Positions 21,812 through 35,039 of a DNA stretch of 64,000 nt are shown here, piece by piece. The DNA is from Siphonodentalium dalli (taxonomy: Eukaryota > Mollusca > Scaphopoda > Gadilida > Siphonodentaliidae), in contig CP136068.1 of NCBI GenBank assembly GCA_032622095.1, positions 161,471,465 to 161,535,464 of the forward strand, written 5' to 3'. Position 1 is the stretch's first letter. Every line of letters starts with the position of its first letter. The notes below the pieces were generated by a model, which was given only the letters and a program-made list of their open reading frames with translations, was not told the DNA's origin and searched no databases. The translations under genes were made by a program, and so were the position numbers.

Positions 21812-24454
21812 CAACATTTCTTTTGCATTGAGAACAATTAGCCACGCAGTATAGACCATGAACAGAGGAACACCTCGATATGTCTTTAAAACATCTCGAT
21901 CTTCATATGATAGCTAGGTGTCCTCCAAATCTTAGTCTAACCTAGTAGATTGATTTATACATCTCTATGAAAAATCCAATTGCCTTTTTTCTTTTTGAGA
22001 ACTAATGTGTTTATGGTGTACATGTTTTGGTCCCGATAAAAATACTAAAGACAAGACAAAAAAAGTCAATTCCAACCACGTCAACTCAATGATTTTAAAA
22101 TGATAACTTCTGAAGTACGTGCAGTTGTAAATAAATAGATATTCTTTATTGGTGGGACTCGGTGGGACGACTATTCGCGATAATCAAAATGACAATCACT
22201 CAGACTACTTATATTCCGTGTATAAAAATGACGTTTTGTGATGTCATTTGGATATCTACAATTTTTGAGAATACGTGTAATATTTTGAGCAAGTATATCC
22301 TCTAATCCAACCAATTGTCAACATCAGAGGGTTTCACATTAATTTAACCTGGACAATGCCAGGTAACCCTACTAGTAATGTGGTATAGGTGCATAATGTG
22401 ATTAATTGATTCTGAAATAAGCAAATGATGGAATCTTACCAGTTATTTGGTAATACGGACACTGTGAAAACACATGTTAAACAGCATACACCTGACAAGT
22501 CGTGAGTTTGCTTATATGTGCATTGTCCGCACATAATCAGCTTAGCATCGCCTTATTATGAGTCGACAATATGACTAAAATGTGTTCATTTACAGCACAT
22601 AATCGGCTCAAATTGAGGCGATTATAAGTAGATTATCTACCTAACACTGCTTCTATGATAAGCAGATAATGTGCTCGTTTTCGAGAGAACAGGCTGGAGT
22701 TGAGGTTCTGAATCTTTAATGGTACAACACTAATTTGATGATTAAAACAAAGAGTAAGCAGTACGTTTTAATAGGTCCATGCTACCGAACGTAATATATC
22801 GTTTCCGGATATTCCGTTTCTGTTTCCAGAATCCGGATGTATACAAATGCGTCTTTCTGTGACGTATAGTTCTCTTATGAAGGCAGTTCGCTATATAGAC
22901 CTATGTCTATAAAGGACAAATTTCAAAAGCGAATATTATCAGATTATTATTATATTTCTATAGAGGAAATATTTCAACAGCCAATATCATTAGATGTTTA
23001 TTATTCGTTGTGTTGGAGCGTAGCCCGCTATGTGACTTAAAAGTTTGTGTCACATTAATCATAAGTATCCAATTTCAAAAATGAAATTCCAGACACTTTA
23101 AAAACAAATCCATTTGTATAATCAAACCTGGATTATTTCCATTACAACTTTTCTTCCGGTGTGACCATGGGAAAAGCGTAATATGATTCTTTAATTGACA
23201 CTCATGCAATCGCATCATTACTTTCATAGCCATTATTCACAGGATGGTTCTACACAGAGGTTTTGAAATGATAAGATATGAATAATCTGCTAACAGTGAT
23301 CCGGGGACTTCACTTCTCATATGGTTCGCCTCCTGCGACCGATTGGCACCTATTCCATGAACATTAATTCCACAGAATTCTCTCTTGATAAGTCTATGAA
23401 TTCTTACAGAGTTCTAAGATGTATATAATGATTTGACTTTCTGAGCACCAGCACATTCGAAAAGGCTCCTTATTTTTGAAAGTCGATATGAGGTGATGAA
23501 AACTGTCCATGGATGGCGCCAAATATCTTATATTTTCTGTTAAAGATAACGTACAGTTATTAGTTGAAACTACAACTAGGAATTATTATAGATTACAAGA
23601 TACAAACGTCATATGTTCAAATGTGCTCGAGAATCATCTATGAAAACTATACTTTAAAACATTACATGCATCTGCCATAAGTATCGTTGAATATCGAATA
23701 TGGAATACATGTGTGGGCATGCTGGAAAAACATTCGAAATGCAGAAACAAATGAATCAGAATTTAAAAATCAATTGTAAATATAATTCTCATTCAGATCC
23801 TCTATACAAAAACGGTAATATACCTAAAGCTATAGAGTTCATTTGACTTCTATTCGTCTTGGACATGTGATGTTGATAATTTCCCAATCATACAACAATT
23901 TGTGTCGGATAAGATTAACAACTGGCAACATAACACGGCAAATAGAAAACTTGGTTATGACAAACAGTATTAAAAGTATTGCAATCCCTACGCCACTGTA
24001 ATTGCCCATACAATTGGAACAAGTTGGATAAAGAAATACGTCACAACGTATTTAATACACTTATTCTCAAAATAATATTGTTTTCATATATCGCAAACGT
24101 GACATTGTGACACTCCGCACAGTCGAGATTGTTGCGAATAAATGTCAATGTCCAGTTTGCAGGAATTTTAGCACTTGTTCAGATTTACCTTATTAAACCC
24201 ACATATTGATGTGGCCTGCTCTTGACGTGTAATCGTGCGCATTGTATTGTGTAGAAATTGTCAATTCGTTCCGTTTAATTGCAGTATACCGTTGCAATAT
24301 GCAAACACATACAAACGTTACAACAATAAAATATTACTCTCCGTCACCACCGACTCTCGATATTGTAGTATTGATATAATATAGTTAGCATTTATTCTCG
24401 TCCGATGAATTAATATGCTGGATTCCCCTTTACCCTTTTCATGCTAAATAATGA
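21812..24454. other. 2.6 kb without recognised genes
   Basis: AT-rich sequence in which every reading frame is interrupted often. Apart from 22380-22560, which matches 20070-20235, I see no repeat, RNA gene or exon I can support. Confidence 0.5.
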
Positions 24455-27005
24455 AATGTGTACTTGACACATAGTATATTCTTTGGGGAACTTTGAACTT
24501 TATATATCCCTATGTGTTAATTCAGATACCCCTACTTTGCACGTACCATGTTGGTCATAATTATATCTATACGCAATGCTACAGATTTTAAAATATACTT
24601 AAATTTACTTGTGTCAATAAACAATTCTTATTCCGAGACTCAGAGTTAGTATGCTGTCAATTTGGATAACGCCAATTTTATGTTTCGGTGCAAATTTAAT
24701 TAATTCATACCCCACATAAAGATTGGAGTCCGTTAAATGGGTATATCATCCGAGCAGATATAATAATCTAAGTGATCATTAATAACAGCTCCGTGACACC
24801 AATGCCCACCAGAGGACCTGCGACTAAAATGACATTAAACCTAAAACTAAACAAACAATCGTGATTAACAATTCTCTAATTATATGTCAAAGTTATAAAT
24901 GGTCATGTAAATGTTCAATCTAAAGGACATCTCGTTAATTTGTTCGACATTATACATTTATTATTTGCTGTTATACTCGTACCTTTGTTGTCATTTACAC
25001 ATGTTGGGGAATCACGTTATCTCGAGGTTGGTGAGTACCACGCATTGAAAATAGGTGAGACAAATGCAAACGCATAAAAAATAATATATGAGGAATTGAC
25101 ACAAAACATAGCATCTTGACTGTTACGACCACATGCCAGTTTATTTTTAAAACAAGTTGATACCTTATTTGTTCGGAAATACTCAGTAGTTTTCTATAAC
25201 ATACTGACCAAAGTTGCCAGTCGGAGGTTCGTGGAATACACCAGTTGATACATATAGGAGAATCATTCGACTGACGACTTGTGGTCAGTGTGCTAAAGCA
25301 AACAACTGAGTTTGGACACAAATTACGTTACAGCTTGTTGGAAAAATAGTATTTCATTTGTTTGTAGGTACCAAAATATTATGTAATATATCATTATCCT
25401 AGTTTATTACATTGCTCTTTGTTTCTGATCACGTTTGCGTCTCCTCGCCAATTTTGAATGCGTGATGGAAACCACGTGATTCCCCACCTTGTTACAGTTC
25501 GATCACAGGCTACTTTGGTAAGATGATGTGTGCTGTAATGAACTTGATCCCTCTATTTGTAACTCCTGGTGAGTCGATCTTTTAATTTCGGAAGCCAGCT
25601 CTCCGTCTGCCATCTCCTTTAATGTCGAAATTCTAAATTATATGATATTTTAATCTGTTGGAGTTTTGCCGTATCGACAATATCGTTAGCGTAGTGCATT
25701 CATGCTCTATTTAGGTGGCGGTTTAGTCCCTGCTTTAGCAAACTACGACAAAAAATACAGATTATGTATAAACGTACTTTGAACATAATTATCTCCATGG
25801 ACATTACAAATGTTGACAAAGCCACTGAAACACTAACGGAGAAGGAATCAATACATTGAAAATTTCGTTGACAAAACATTTGCTCACCATTTACTCAACG
25901 CCGGTATATTTATAGCACCATCAACACTATGTTTATCACTAATTCCAATCCATAATGTGCCATAATTTTCTAAATATTGAAACAATCAATTCACCACAAC
26001 ATATAGTTTACTAATCAAGTTTGTCAAACTGGCATGGACTAGTTGTAGCTTTAAATTATATCAACATTATACAACTTAATACATGGGATATCAATCTACC
26101 TGCTCCAAAAAACTTGCCAGTCATAGCAACATCCGCGCTATTTATTTCATAAACTTAGAAATAGACTTGATTACCCTCTGAATTGTTCCAATCAGAATAG
26201 AAATCAGGGCCACACATTTTTTCAATTCTATAATATAAATAAGTATGTCTTCAACATGTAGAGGTAGTATAAAAGTATTTGACTAAATGTATTCACTTAT
26301 TGTATTGTGTTCACCAGAACCGATCCGGAATGTAAGAAAAGTGGTCATAACTTCAAACCACAACGGTAGTTTAAAAAACAGCATGGTTTCATGCGGCGAA
26401 TATTGATTGAGTCATTCAAGTTTCTTTATAACCATAGGATATATAGCTGTCATTGTGTGACTCCCGGGGTAGCACATTGCATATCTCCGAGACTTAATTG
26501 ATTTGCGTTCGTTGGTCTTTTCAAATACATTTGAAGTACATGTATTCATGGTTTACAATTTGTTGAGGGATTTAATTTCATTATTAAATTTCACCTTGGG
26601 AGAATAATGATAACACTTGTTGAGTCGATAGAGAACTAGAAATTGATAACAGTCTTTTTGTCGCGTGTGTTACCCGGGAACAAATCGTTGATCCACTGAA
26701 ATCCAAACATACATTCTTATCATAGCCCATTTAACTTACTGCCGTTGCAACAATGCAATACAAGGCGACAATATGCGATACATTGTCATGCGCGCGCGGT
26801 TCTATACTTACACATCCCGTCGGTCAATTGAATTTACACACCGGTAAAGTTTTAAGTACTTGTACACAGATAAAACTGTATTGCTGGTTCTACTCTTAAA
26901 TGCCCACTGTCCGATTTGATACAGAATTTGTCAAAATGGTCAGCACATCAGGCGAATAACAAAAGGGAAAATGCTCACAATCACCATCATGTGTATGGCA
27001 CAGGA
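24455..27005. repeat. Segmental duplication block B
   Basis: Collinear partner of 10015-18210. It lacks block A's TA-flanked element, tandem duplication, SINE, hAT relic and 57-bp expansion, and so serves as the empty-site reference. It carries its own private insertion at 25000-25493. Confidence 0.75.
25000..25493. mobile_element. MITE-like insertion, 494 bp, in block B
   Basis: Block A reads CCATTTACAGTTCGAGCA without interruption (about 11563). Block B reads TCATTTACA, then the insertion, then ACAGTTCGAT, consistent with a duplicated ACA. The ends share an inverted GGGGAATCACGT. A 108-codon minus-strand frame (24995-25321) starts outside the right-hand half and looks incidental. The superfamily is unknown. 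Confidence 0.65.
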
Positions 27006-28038
27006 AATTCTAAAATCCATAAAAGCATTTGTTTACGTCGAAAACGAGTAAAATCGATCATAATCGCCAAAAATAATTGCAAACTTTCAAAATTAAAAAC
27101 TACATGTAAAGTACAAACATGTACATGTTGATTGTGCAAATTATACATAGCCTCCGACAGAGTCGACTTTAATAGGTCACCGATTTTGCCTTGTGTCTCT
27201 TTAACATTCACTCACCTAGAGTACATTGTGTCCCTTTAACATGCACACACCAGAGTGTCTTGTGTCCCTTGCGACGTCACTCGGGTGCTATAAGGAAATG
27301 CCCGTATCAGGAACATAATTCGTGGGGAGGCTTCCCATTGTTCATCGAGGTCATCACGTAATATACCCGACATGACGGACAATACCTATAACGTAATACA
27401 CTATTCACGGGGAGTGACATTCCCATTGTTACCCTCCTCCCTATTTTCCACCCTTCTGATTGGCCCATGTCCTGTCACGTGCCGGGCGACAAATCACACT
27501 GTCGCCCGCTGAGCCGGGAGACATTGTTTGTGTCGCCCGCCTGATGTTATATAGCAAGAATATCTCCAAACACACACTGCCGTAACTCATCTATTTCACA
27601 TCAGTACGACGTACTAAAATCATAGATCTTATATACCCCACGGATTCGCAAAGCACACGAGTTGTGGTGTTTGCTAATTTGCATATATTTAGTGAACACT
27701 AATATTCGAACTGTTAAGTTGATACTTTTATCGGACAAGCGTTGTTATGTACTTTTTACATCGAAAAATCTCGGTGATTCAATATGTTTATGTCGACATT
27801 ATCGTGCAAGATTGAAAGAGTGGATCCCTTGAGGTTGGTTGGTTATAAATGTGTGCTGGAGGACAACGTAATGCATACGCTTGTCGCGAATGAATGGTAC
27901 TGTACGCTTATCCATGATATCAGACCGCTCCGCGATGTCTGCAATGTGATCATAGAAGTATTTTGTGTGAGGATCGCCATGTACTTGGGAGCACTGACAC
28001 ATATGAATGTACATTAATGAAATCGACAACTTCCCAAT
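27006..28038. other. Spacer with a relative of the 31.9-kb hairpin
   Basis: No gene recognised. 27338-27365 (GTTCATCGAGGTCATCACGT) recurs at 32033, next to the perfect hairpin at 31889-32026. 27470-27545 contains diverged inverted GGGCGACAAATC / GTGTCGCCCG motifs like those arms. It is a decayed member of the same repeat family. Confidence 0.5.
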
Positions 28039-30343
28039 TAGTCCAGTGCATTTATGGTTTCATCTCAAAATAATTGCAACACAAAGTTTCTCAGTGGGAA
28101 TAAGTACTTTAACCCACCACAAATAATATACTAAAAATCAACAAGAATCAAGAAATGGGAAATTGATGAATTTTGTGATATAAATTTGTCAAAATTTGGT
28201 AAAATACTCATTTTATAGCTTTTTAAGGATGTTTATAAAAAACTTCCTTTCACATGTCCTTCCATTTATATATCCATTTTGTAGAGTACACAACCCTGAT
28301 TTCAGAACAGAAAACCTTTCCTAGATACGTTGAGTATTTTTTTTAGTTATGTGCCTCCAAAATTTGGAGGTTGTCTAATTTCGGAGGCTCAATTTCTCAA
28401 AATTAGTTAAAATCCATTTTTTATGGTCTTGTATTTTAAAAAATAAAGTAAAATGAAGGGATTCCTTGTTGTTTTAGTCATTTCCTCTCTAGGTTGTGCA
28501 CAAAATATGATTTCTTTATGCATCTATGATTGAGAGGACAAAAATATTCTTAAACAAAATGTGTGTTCCACCATTGTATGGACAGCCAAATTTGCCTGTG
28601 GTCCAGAACCGGCGTGATGAAATAGCATATTTGATGTCATACAAATCAATAATTATATATCCACATTCCCTGTCTTTCTCATAATCACTTAAGTAAACAT
28701 CGTTGAACACATTGTAAGGGAATTTCCCAAATCATGGTGTAGAAAATCAAATTATAGCCCTATTAATCTTTAGAATTGACTCATCTAAAAATGACATTTT
28801 GGGGCGGTTTTTTTCATTTTTAAAGGTTTTTGTGTATAAATTGTAAAAACAATGTATGTTTAATGTGCAAAATCATTTGAACTTTCCTCCTGAAACATTT
28901 TAGTGTTGAAATAAATGCCTTATGTTGGATATGTCAATGAATGTCACTGAATTTCACTAATTTTTCTGGAAACTGATGCCAAATTTGAATATCTGAAATA
29001 GGGGTAGGTGAAACCATATTGACAAAATCTAGAAAATATGGTCCTTGATGCATAAAACTTTAACATCACCAGCTCCTACAAACCTTGTTCTTTCATACAG
29101 AGTAAACTGCTTCCTGTTTTGATGTTCATATTTAGAGCTATGATCCTTTTTGTTGTAACTCAATGGCGAAATGGCGAATCATTATTTCGGGCTGGTTCTA
29201 TATAACATGCTGATAAAAGCTCTAAATAAACATCTAATAATTATTAAAGTACTGAACTGTTTACCATGCAAGAATAATCTGCACAAACTGGAATAAAACA
29301 ACCCTTTGTCTCCAATGACTAGAATATGGTGACAAGATCATAGCCTTTGTGATTTCACCTACCCCATTATCAACATTCAAATTTGGAGTCAGTTTCTTGA
29401 AAAATATGTGAAATCCAGTGACTGTTGATTGGCATAACCGATGTAATCATATTTTTCCCAACACTAAGTGTTTTAGGAGGAACGTTCAAATGATTTTACA
29501 CATTAAACACTAATTGTGTTCATTGTTGTTTACTATTTGTGCACAAAAAAACTTTAAAATGGACAAAAACACCACAAAACAGTCCAAAATGGCATTTTTG
29601 GAAAAAAGTCAATACAAAGGATGCATAGGGCCATAAGTTGATTATGGCAGATATGTGTTTAGCAATTCCAGCACGGTGTATTTAACCTAGTATACGTAAG
29701 AGGTTATGAGAAATACAGGGCATATGGATATCAATTTATTGAGTTGTATGACCTCAAATATGGTATTTCATCACACCAGTTCTGTGTCACAAGGCAAATT
29801 TGGCTAAGTCCATACAATGGAACACACATTTTGTTTAAGAAAATTTTTGTCTTCTCGATCATAGATGCATAAAGAAATCATTGTTTGGGCACAATATAGT
29901 GAGACAACTAATACAACAGTAAGATATCCCTTCATTGTTCTCTAGTTTTTAAAATACTAGACCCTAAAATATGGATTTTAGCTAATTCTTCAGAAATTGA
30001 GGCTCCGAAATTAGACAAACTCCCAATTTTGGAGGCACATAACTCGAAAAATTCTCAACGTATCTGGAAAATGTTTTCTGTTCTGTAATCAGGGTTGTGT
30101 ACTCAATAACATGGATATATAAATGGAAGCACATGTGAAAAGAAGTTTTTTATAAACATCCTTGAAAAGCTATAAAATTTTACTAAATTTATTTCACAAT
30201 ATTTATCAATTTCGCCTTTCTTGATCCTTTTTGATTTTTAGTATGTTGTTTATAATTGGTTAATAGACTTATTCCTGCTAAGAAACATTGTGTTGCAATT
30301 AGTGTGAGGTTTGGCACTTTATTCTCATAAATGCACTGGACTA
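28039..30343. mobile_element. 2.3-kb palindromic (foldback) element
   Basis: The whole segment is an inverted repeat centred near 29190. It starts TAGTCCAGTGCATTTATG and ends CATAAATGCACTGGACTA. Matching pairs run all the way in, for example 28284-28305 with 30082-30104 (ACACAACCCTGATTTC / CAGGGTTGTGT) and 28545-28580 with 29817-29845. Arms differ by roughly 15-25%, so the palindrome is old. No protein-coding capacity is convincing. A second copy of the same right terminus ends at 31550. Confidence 0.8.
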
Positions 30344-30790
30344 ATAGGCAGGAAGATCCTTATGAACATGGGAGGGAAAGATGTTATGAGTTATGTATTC
30401 AAGCGAACATCCCAAGCAATAATAATGAGTGCTCTGTCTCTCAAGATCGACAAAAACGTTGTACACATCGACCAACAACTCTTGTTTCACAGGCTTATCA
30501 CTGTTGCCAAAGCGCCGACCAGAGGTGATGTAACATGCTGTGTCAGACTTTTAGGTAGAAAAGGATTTCATTTACATACACTATCACCAGGTGCAGTTTT
30601 GGAAGGGCTTAATTTGGAACCAACTGATTGGGATGGCAGGTTAAGGATGGGCGGCTTAATCCTATCAAATGTGAGGAACCACCAGCTCCAAAAGAACTAC
30701 TGAACATCATTCGTTGTAAATGTAAAACGGACTGCAAAAGCAATAGGTGCACATGCCTTATCAAAAATCAGAACGATCTATCCAGACTTA
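30344..30790 (+). pseudogene. Cys-rich transposon-type protein fragment
   Basis: Directly after the palindrome, one frame reads GGKDVMSYVFKRTSQAIIM...SALSLKIDKNVVHIDQQLLF. After a frameshift near 30620-30640 the next frame reads PPAPKELLNIIRCKCKTDCK and SNRCTC. The compact CxC-x3-C-x4-C-x-C block after PPAPxELL recurs in repeat-encoded proteins of many invertebrate genomes and recalls CXC/tesmin-like cysteine motifs. I do not know its function. The start is cut by the palindrome and the reading frame is broken. Confidence 0.55.
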
Positions 30791-31550
30791 TTATTTTTTC
30801 AAAATTCTATATTTTTTTAATGAATTTCTATATTTTTTCTCTTTTTTCACTATTTTGCCACAAGATATGGACAATTTAGTGTCATTGATAGCACAAGCTG
30901 GCCCAAAATTGATGGAAAATCCCATATATAACTGACTGACAACAGTCCAATTCCAACTATGGCAATTTTCTAATGCATAAACATGTAATGTGAAATTCCA
31001 TTTTTCTCTGATTTCTTGCCATTTTTACATCTTTTCACCCTAAAATATTTTGATTCTTTGGATGATTTGCTTGTAGTAACAACATGGAAAAAACCCACAA
31101 TTGTGGATATAACTATATAACAATAGTTCCAAGCCCAGTTATGACAATTTTACAACTGCATCAAGAGTAATTGTAGACTTCCAGTTTTCAGTGAATTTTG
31201 GCAAATTTTTCAACTTTTTGACCCAAATTTCGAAAATTTAATCGATATTTATAAAATAAAATGATACAAAATCTTGGATACAACTGTACCACAGTTTATC
31301 ATTGTGAAAATATAACAATTGTATGTTTACATCAAGAGTTATTAACAAAAAATGTTAATCTCCATTTTTCACCAATTTTTCATCATTTTCGCCACTTTTT
31401 GCCTCAAAAAGGCCATTTCGCATGTTCAGATTTTTGTTGATTTTTAGCTGAGTATACTCTATGATGCTCCCAACCAAAATAAAACAAAATCATTTTGTGT
31501 TGCAATTATTTTGAGGTTCAGCCCTATTTTCTCATAAATGCACTGGACTA
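30791..31550. mobile_element. 3' part and right terminus of the Cys-rich element
   Basis: AT-rich tail ending TTGTGTTGCAATTATTTTGA ... CATAAATGCACTGGACTA (31550), the same terminal sequence of about 60 bp as the right end of the palindrome at 30343. AAT precedes 28039 and follows 31550, compatible with a composite insertion 28039-31550 and a 3-bp duplication, though this could be chance. Confidence 0.55.
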
Positions 31551-31888
31551 AATAGCTTTCGGGGAAGACCGTTAAGAAATGAACATCGCGAGTAAATTCT
31601 GCGCACAAGAAGACATTGAATATCCCACATTGCAGAAGGCGATAACATACCTATGTGGCTTATTGGTTTACATTGCATGGACAAATATTGACGATTTAAC
31701 CATCAAAATGTTCGTAAATAAACGCTGATTATCAAACGCTTAACGGCCTGACTATAGTTTATAGAACAGAAATCCTATAGGACGATAAGTAGTTACTGAA
31801 AATATACATAATCGGGAAAGAAAGCACTCGTGACTCGTGCGTTTGGATGGGAAGGATTTTTGTTCTGTGGTATCATCGGATAACAAAA
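31551..31888. other. Spacer with no recognised feature
   Basis: No gene, RNA or repeat that I can support. Confidence 0.4.
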
Positions 31889-32026
31889 CAGTTGTTGCCC
31901 TTTTTCTCGGGAGACATTGAGATTTGTCACCCGCTCGAGAACGGAATGTCTCCCTCGGAGCTGCGACATTCCGTTCTCGAGCGGGTGACAAATCTCAATG
32001 TCTCCCGAGAAAAAGGGCAACAACTG
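31889..32026. repeat. Perfect 62-bp-arm hairpin
   Basis: 31889-31950 and 31965-32026 are exact reverse complements (62 of 62), separated by a 14-base loop. The arms include GGGAGACATTGAGATTTGTC and CCGCTCGAGAACGG. A hairpin this perfect is either very young or maintained by gene conversion. No target duplication is evident. Confidence 0.97.
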
Positions 32027-32444
32027 TATATTGTTCATCGAGGTCATCACGTAATATACATGTACAACCGTATTAGGTGATGCAGCAGATTTACACTCAA
32101 ACATTCATTCGTACTGTGGAACATGAATGCAGGACGTTGGGTGCTGACCCCAACTTACATCCATTTTTGTGTAGACGTAACTTGCACCGAGCCACGATAA
32201 TAACGTTGGAAATGGGCACTTAAAACTCTTTTAATCTTTTGACTCGGTTGAGTGTAAATATAAGTAATGGAGGTTGATTTTGTTGCGTTGTTATGTCAGA
32301 CCAACAAAATGTCAGACCAACTTGCATCCATACTCTATGGAACGCAAGCAAATCGACATCGATTTCTTAATTATGATCATATCATTATAGAGATTGGGGG
32401 ATTGGAGGACAAGTTCGTAAAACTCAGACGAACCTCGTCCCCCA
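32027..32444. other. Spacer before the 58-bp satellite
   Basis: Starts with a repeat also present at 27338. The rest is unrecognised. Confidence 0.4.
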
Positions 32445-32860
32445 ATGATTCGGTACGACATTCAATGTTATACACCGCATTCAGTGATTTGGTACGTCAT
32501 TCAATATTAAACACCACATTCAATATTACACACCACATTCAATGTTATACACCGCATTCAGTGATTCGATACGGCATTCAATATTACACACCACATTCAA
32601 TGTTATACACCGCATTCAGTGATTCGGTACGGCATTCAATATTACACACCACATTCAATGTTATACACCGCATTCAGTGATTCGGTACGGCATTCAATAT
32701 TACACACCACATTCAATGTTAGATACCACATTCAATGTTATACACCGCATTCAGTGATTCGGTACGGCATTCAATAGTACACACCACATTCAATGTTAGA
32801 TACCACATTCAATGTTAGACGCCGCATTCAATGATTCGTCACGGCATTCAATGTTTGACA
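32445..32860. repeat. 58-bp tandem repeat built from three 19-20-base subunits
   Basis: Subunits are CATTCAATGTTATACACCG, CATTCAGTGATTCGGTACGG and CATTCAATATTACACACCAC. About seven units occur, some with subunit losses. The reading frame that stays open (32267-32680, +) has no non-repeat domain. Confidence 0.9.
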
Positions 32861-33954
32861 CCGTAAGTTTCGGGATGCTTCAAAATATGTACATTCGTGA
32901 AAGCATTGTTAGGTTATACAAAACTTGTACTCGCATATATACACTTTTCTATCTGGAGACTGTAAAATCTACTTCACCTAATCTAATTTACCTATACAGC
33001 GTGAACTGTGTTTTACCTGGCAATATAAAGCTGGAAATCGCAAGCACCAATTTAAAAGGTTAAATATTATATTCGTTTCTCCTGTTCATACGCTGGTAAG
33101 TGTGTACGTTATTTTGTACCGGCCTTTCATCACAGTAAACCATATGGTGTCAGAATATGAACAGAAACATTGTAGACAACCCCTTGCACAATATTCCCTC
33201 TCAATATAGGGCCGTATTTGTACTAGAAAGTAAAATAAATCTTAAACTGGCGAATGCTAATTTCTAACCAGGGTGCATAGAGGGGTACGTTGTGGGCATA
33301 ACACCGTGCTATGTCGAACCGCACCCCTCCCCATGAACGATAACAATCCAGTTGCACGCCCTTTGGTTTGAGCTTCGTAATTGGTACATTCAGCTATATA
33401 ATTGATTGAAATTTCCAACCTGACACACACGATGACAAATTGAGACAAAAAGTTTTGCCAGAATTAGAACAATATGCTGCAGTTGGTTCTTCGCTAATTA
33501 CTGGTTGGAATTTCAACCCATATATATGTGGTGTAAAATATACAACTAATGTGCCAAGCATGAAATTTCAAACTCAAACAATGTTTACAAAAGATGAGTG
33601 AGACACTCCCTGTCATCACGTCCGTGTGGCAAGGATTTGCTAACAGTAAACATTGATTAATACTTTCGTACATTTCAAGCCAACTACAATATATATGTCT
33701 CCTTCGCTGTTTCTTTAAACAACCATTGCACATCCCCGGAGCTGAATCGATATTGTCTTGGGTTTGTTGCTCATATATTACATTGTGGGATATATCTGCA
33801 TTGTTAAATTTTACCTATGGAAACATGACTGTTATTAGTAAACTGATGCGACAAACTAGAGTAGTTTGTGTCGAGTAGGTATACAGTGATTATTAGGTTG
33901 GCAACCCGCACGTCAATGCAATGCCTTCGCGCAATGCAACAATACAGACATACG
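32861..33954. other. Spacer with a third, diverged block A-like segment
   Basis: About 33600-33880 resembles 17600-17890 and 26440-26670 (for example CATCCCCGGAGCTGAATCGA against CATATCTCCGAGATTGAATT). No gene recognised. Confidence 0.45.
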
Positions 33955-34782
33955 AGGAATTATATGATGAGTAGCGCAGCTTGTATCGATCTTACATCGG
34001 ACATCACGCCTGGTTAAGAAGTATTGCTAACCTTATAAGGTGTTATTCATGCATACACCGAGTAAGATCACACACGGTCTATCGTTTAGGATTAATAATA
34101 TATGATGAGTAACGCAGGCTGTATCGATCTTACCTCGGACAGCACTCCTGGTTAAGAAGTATTGCTAACATTATAAGGTATAATTCACACATAAACCGAG
34201 TAAGATCGCAGACGGTCTATCGTTTAGGGTTAATAATATATGATGAGTAGCGCAGCTTGTATCGATCTTACATCGGATATCACTCCTGGTTAAGAAGTAT
34301 TGCTAACATTATAAGGTATAATTCACGCATACACCGAGTAAGATCACACACGGTCTATCGTTTAGGAATAATAATATATGATGAGTAACGCAGGCTGTAT
34401 CGATCTTACCTCGGATAGCACTCCTGGTTAAGAAGTATTGCTAACATTATAAGGTATAATTCACGCATACACCGAGTAAGATCGCACACGGTCTATCGTT
34501 TAGGGTTAATAATATATGATGAGTAGCGCAGCTTGTATCGATCTTACATCGGATATCACCCCTGGTTAAGAAGTACTGCTAACCTTCTAAGGTATAATTC
34601 ACACATACACCGAGTAAGATCGCACACGGTCTATCGTTTAGGGTTAATAATATATGATGACCAGCGCAGCTTGTATCGATCTTACCTCGGATAGCACCCG
34701 TGGTTAAGAAGTAACTTTCTAAGGTAATATTCACACATAGAGTAAGATCGCACACGGTCTATCGTTTAGGATTAATAATATG
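33955..34782. repeat. 138-bp satellite, six units, partly dimeric
   Basis: The marker TATGATGAG recurs at 33963, 34101, 34239, 34377, 34515 and 34653, always 138 bases apart. Units 1-5 alternate between two variants (GTAGCGCAGCTTGT with TTACATCGGA; GTAACGCAGGCTGT with TTACCTCGGA), giving a 276-bp higher-order repeat. The last unit has a deletion. A stray fragment of the same family lies at 36918-36950. Confidence 0.95.
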
Positions 34783-34785
34783 GAC

Positions 34786-34930
34786 TTAAAACTTTTCCAG
34801 CTAAGATTTGAAACGACCCGACATGGTAGTAATATGATATTTATATTCCCGATAAGATGGTTCGGTTTCAACAATGATGAGACAATGACAGTCGAGAATA
34901 TAACACCAATAACAACTAGAGGTGTGACTG
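34786..34930. repeat. Dispersed repeat shared with 37400-37520
   Basis: Both copies contain GACCCGACAT, ATATTTATATTC and ATGATGAGACAATGA in the same order. No coding sequence. Confidence 0.6.
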
Positions 34931-35039
34931 TCCCAATGGGACTACGGATACACCCCCCTGTTTTTAATATACTAAGATGTTTCACATGTCAGTAAACATT
35001 TAGTTAAAATAATAAAATAACAGTTCTCATTGCAGGTCA

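Noticed and set aside
33955-34782. Regularly spaced repeats as a CRISPR array
   Set aside because: The whole 138-bp unit is conserved with no unique spacers, and the context is eukaryotic.
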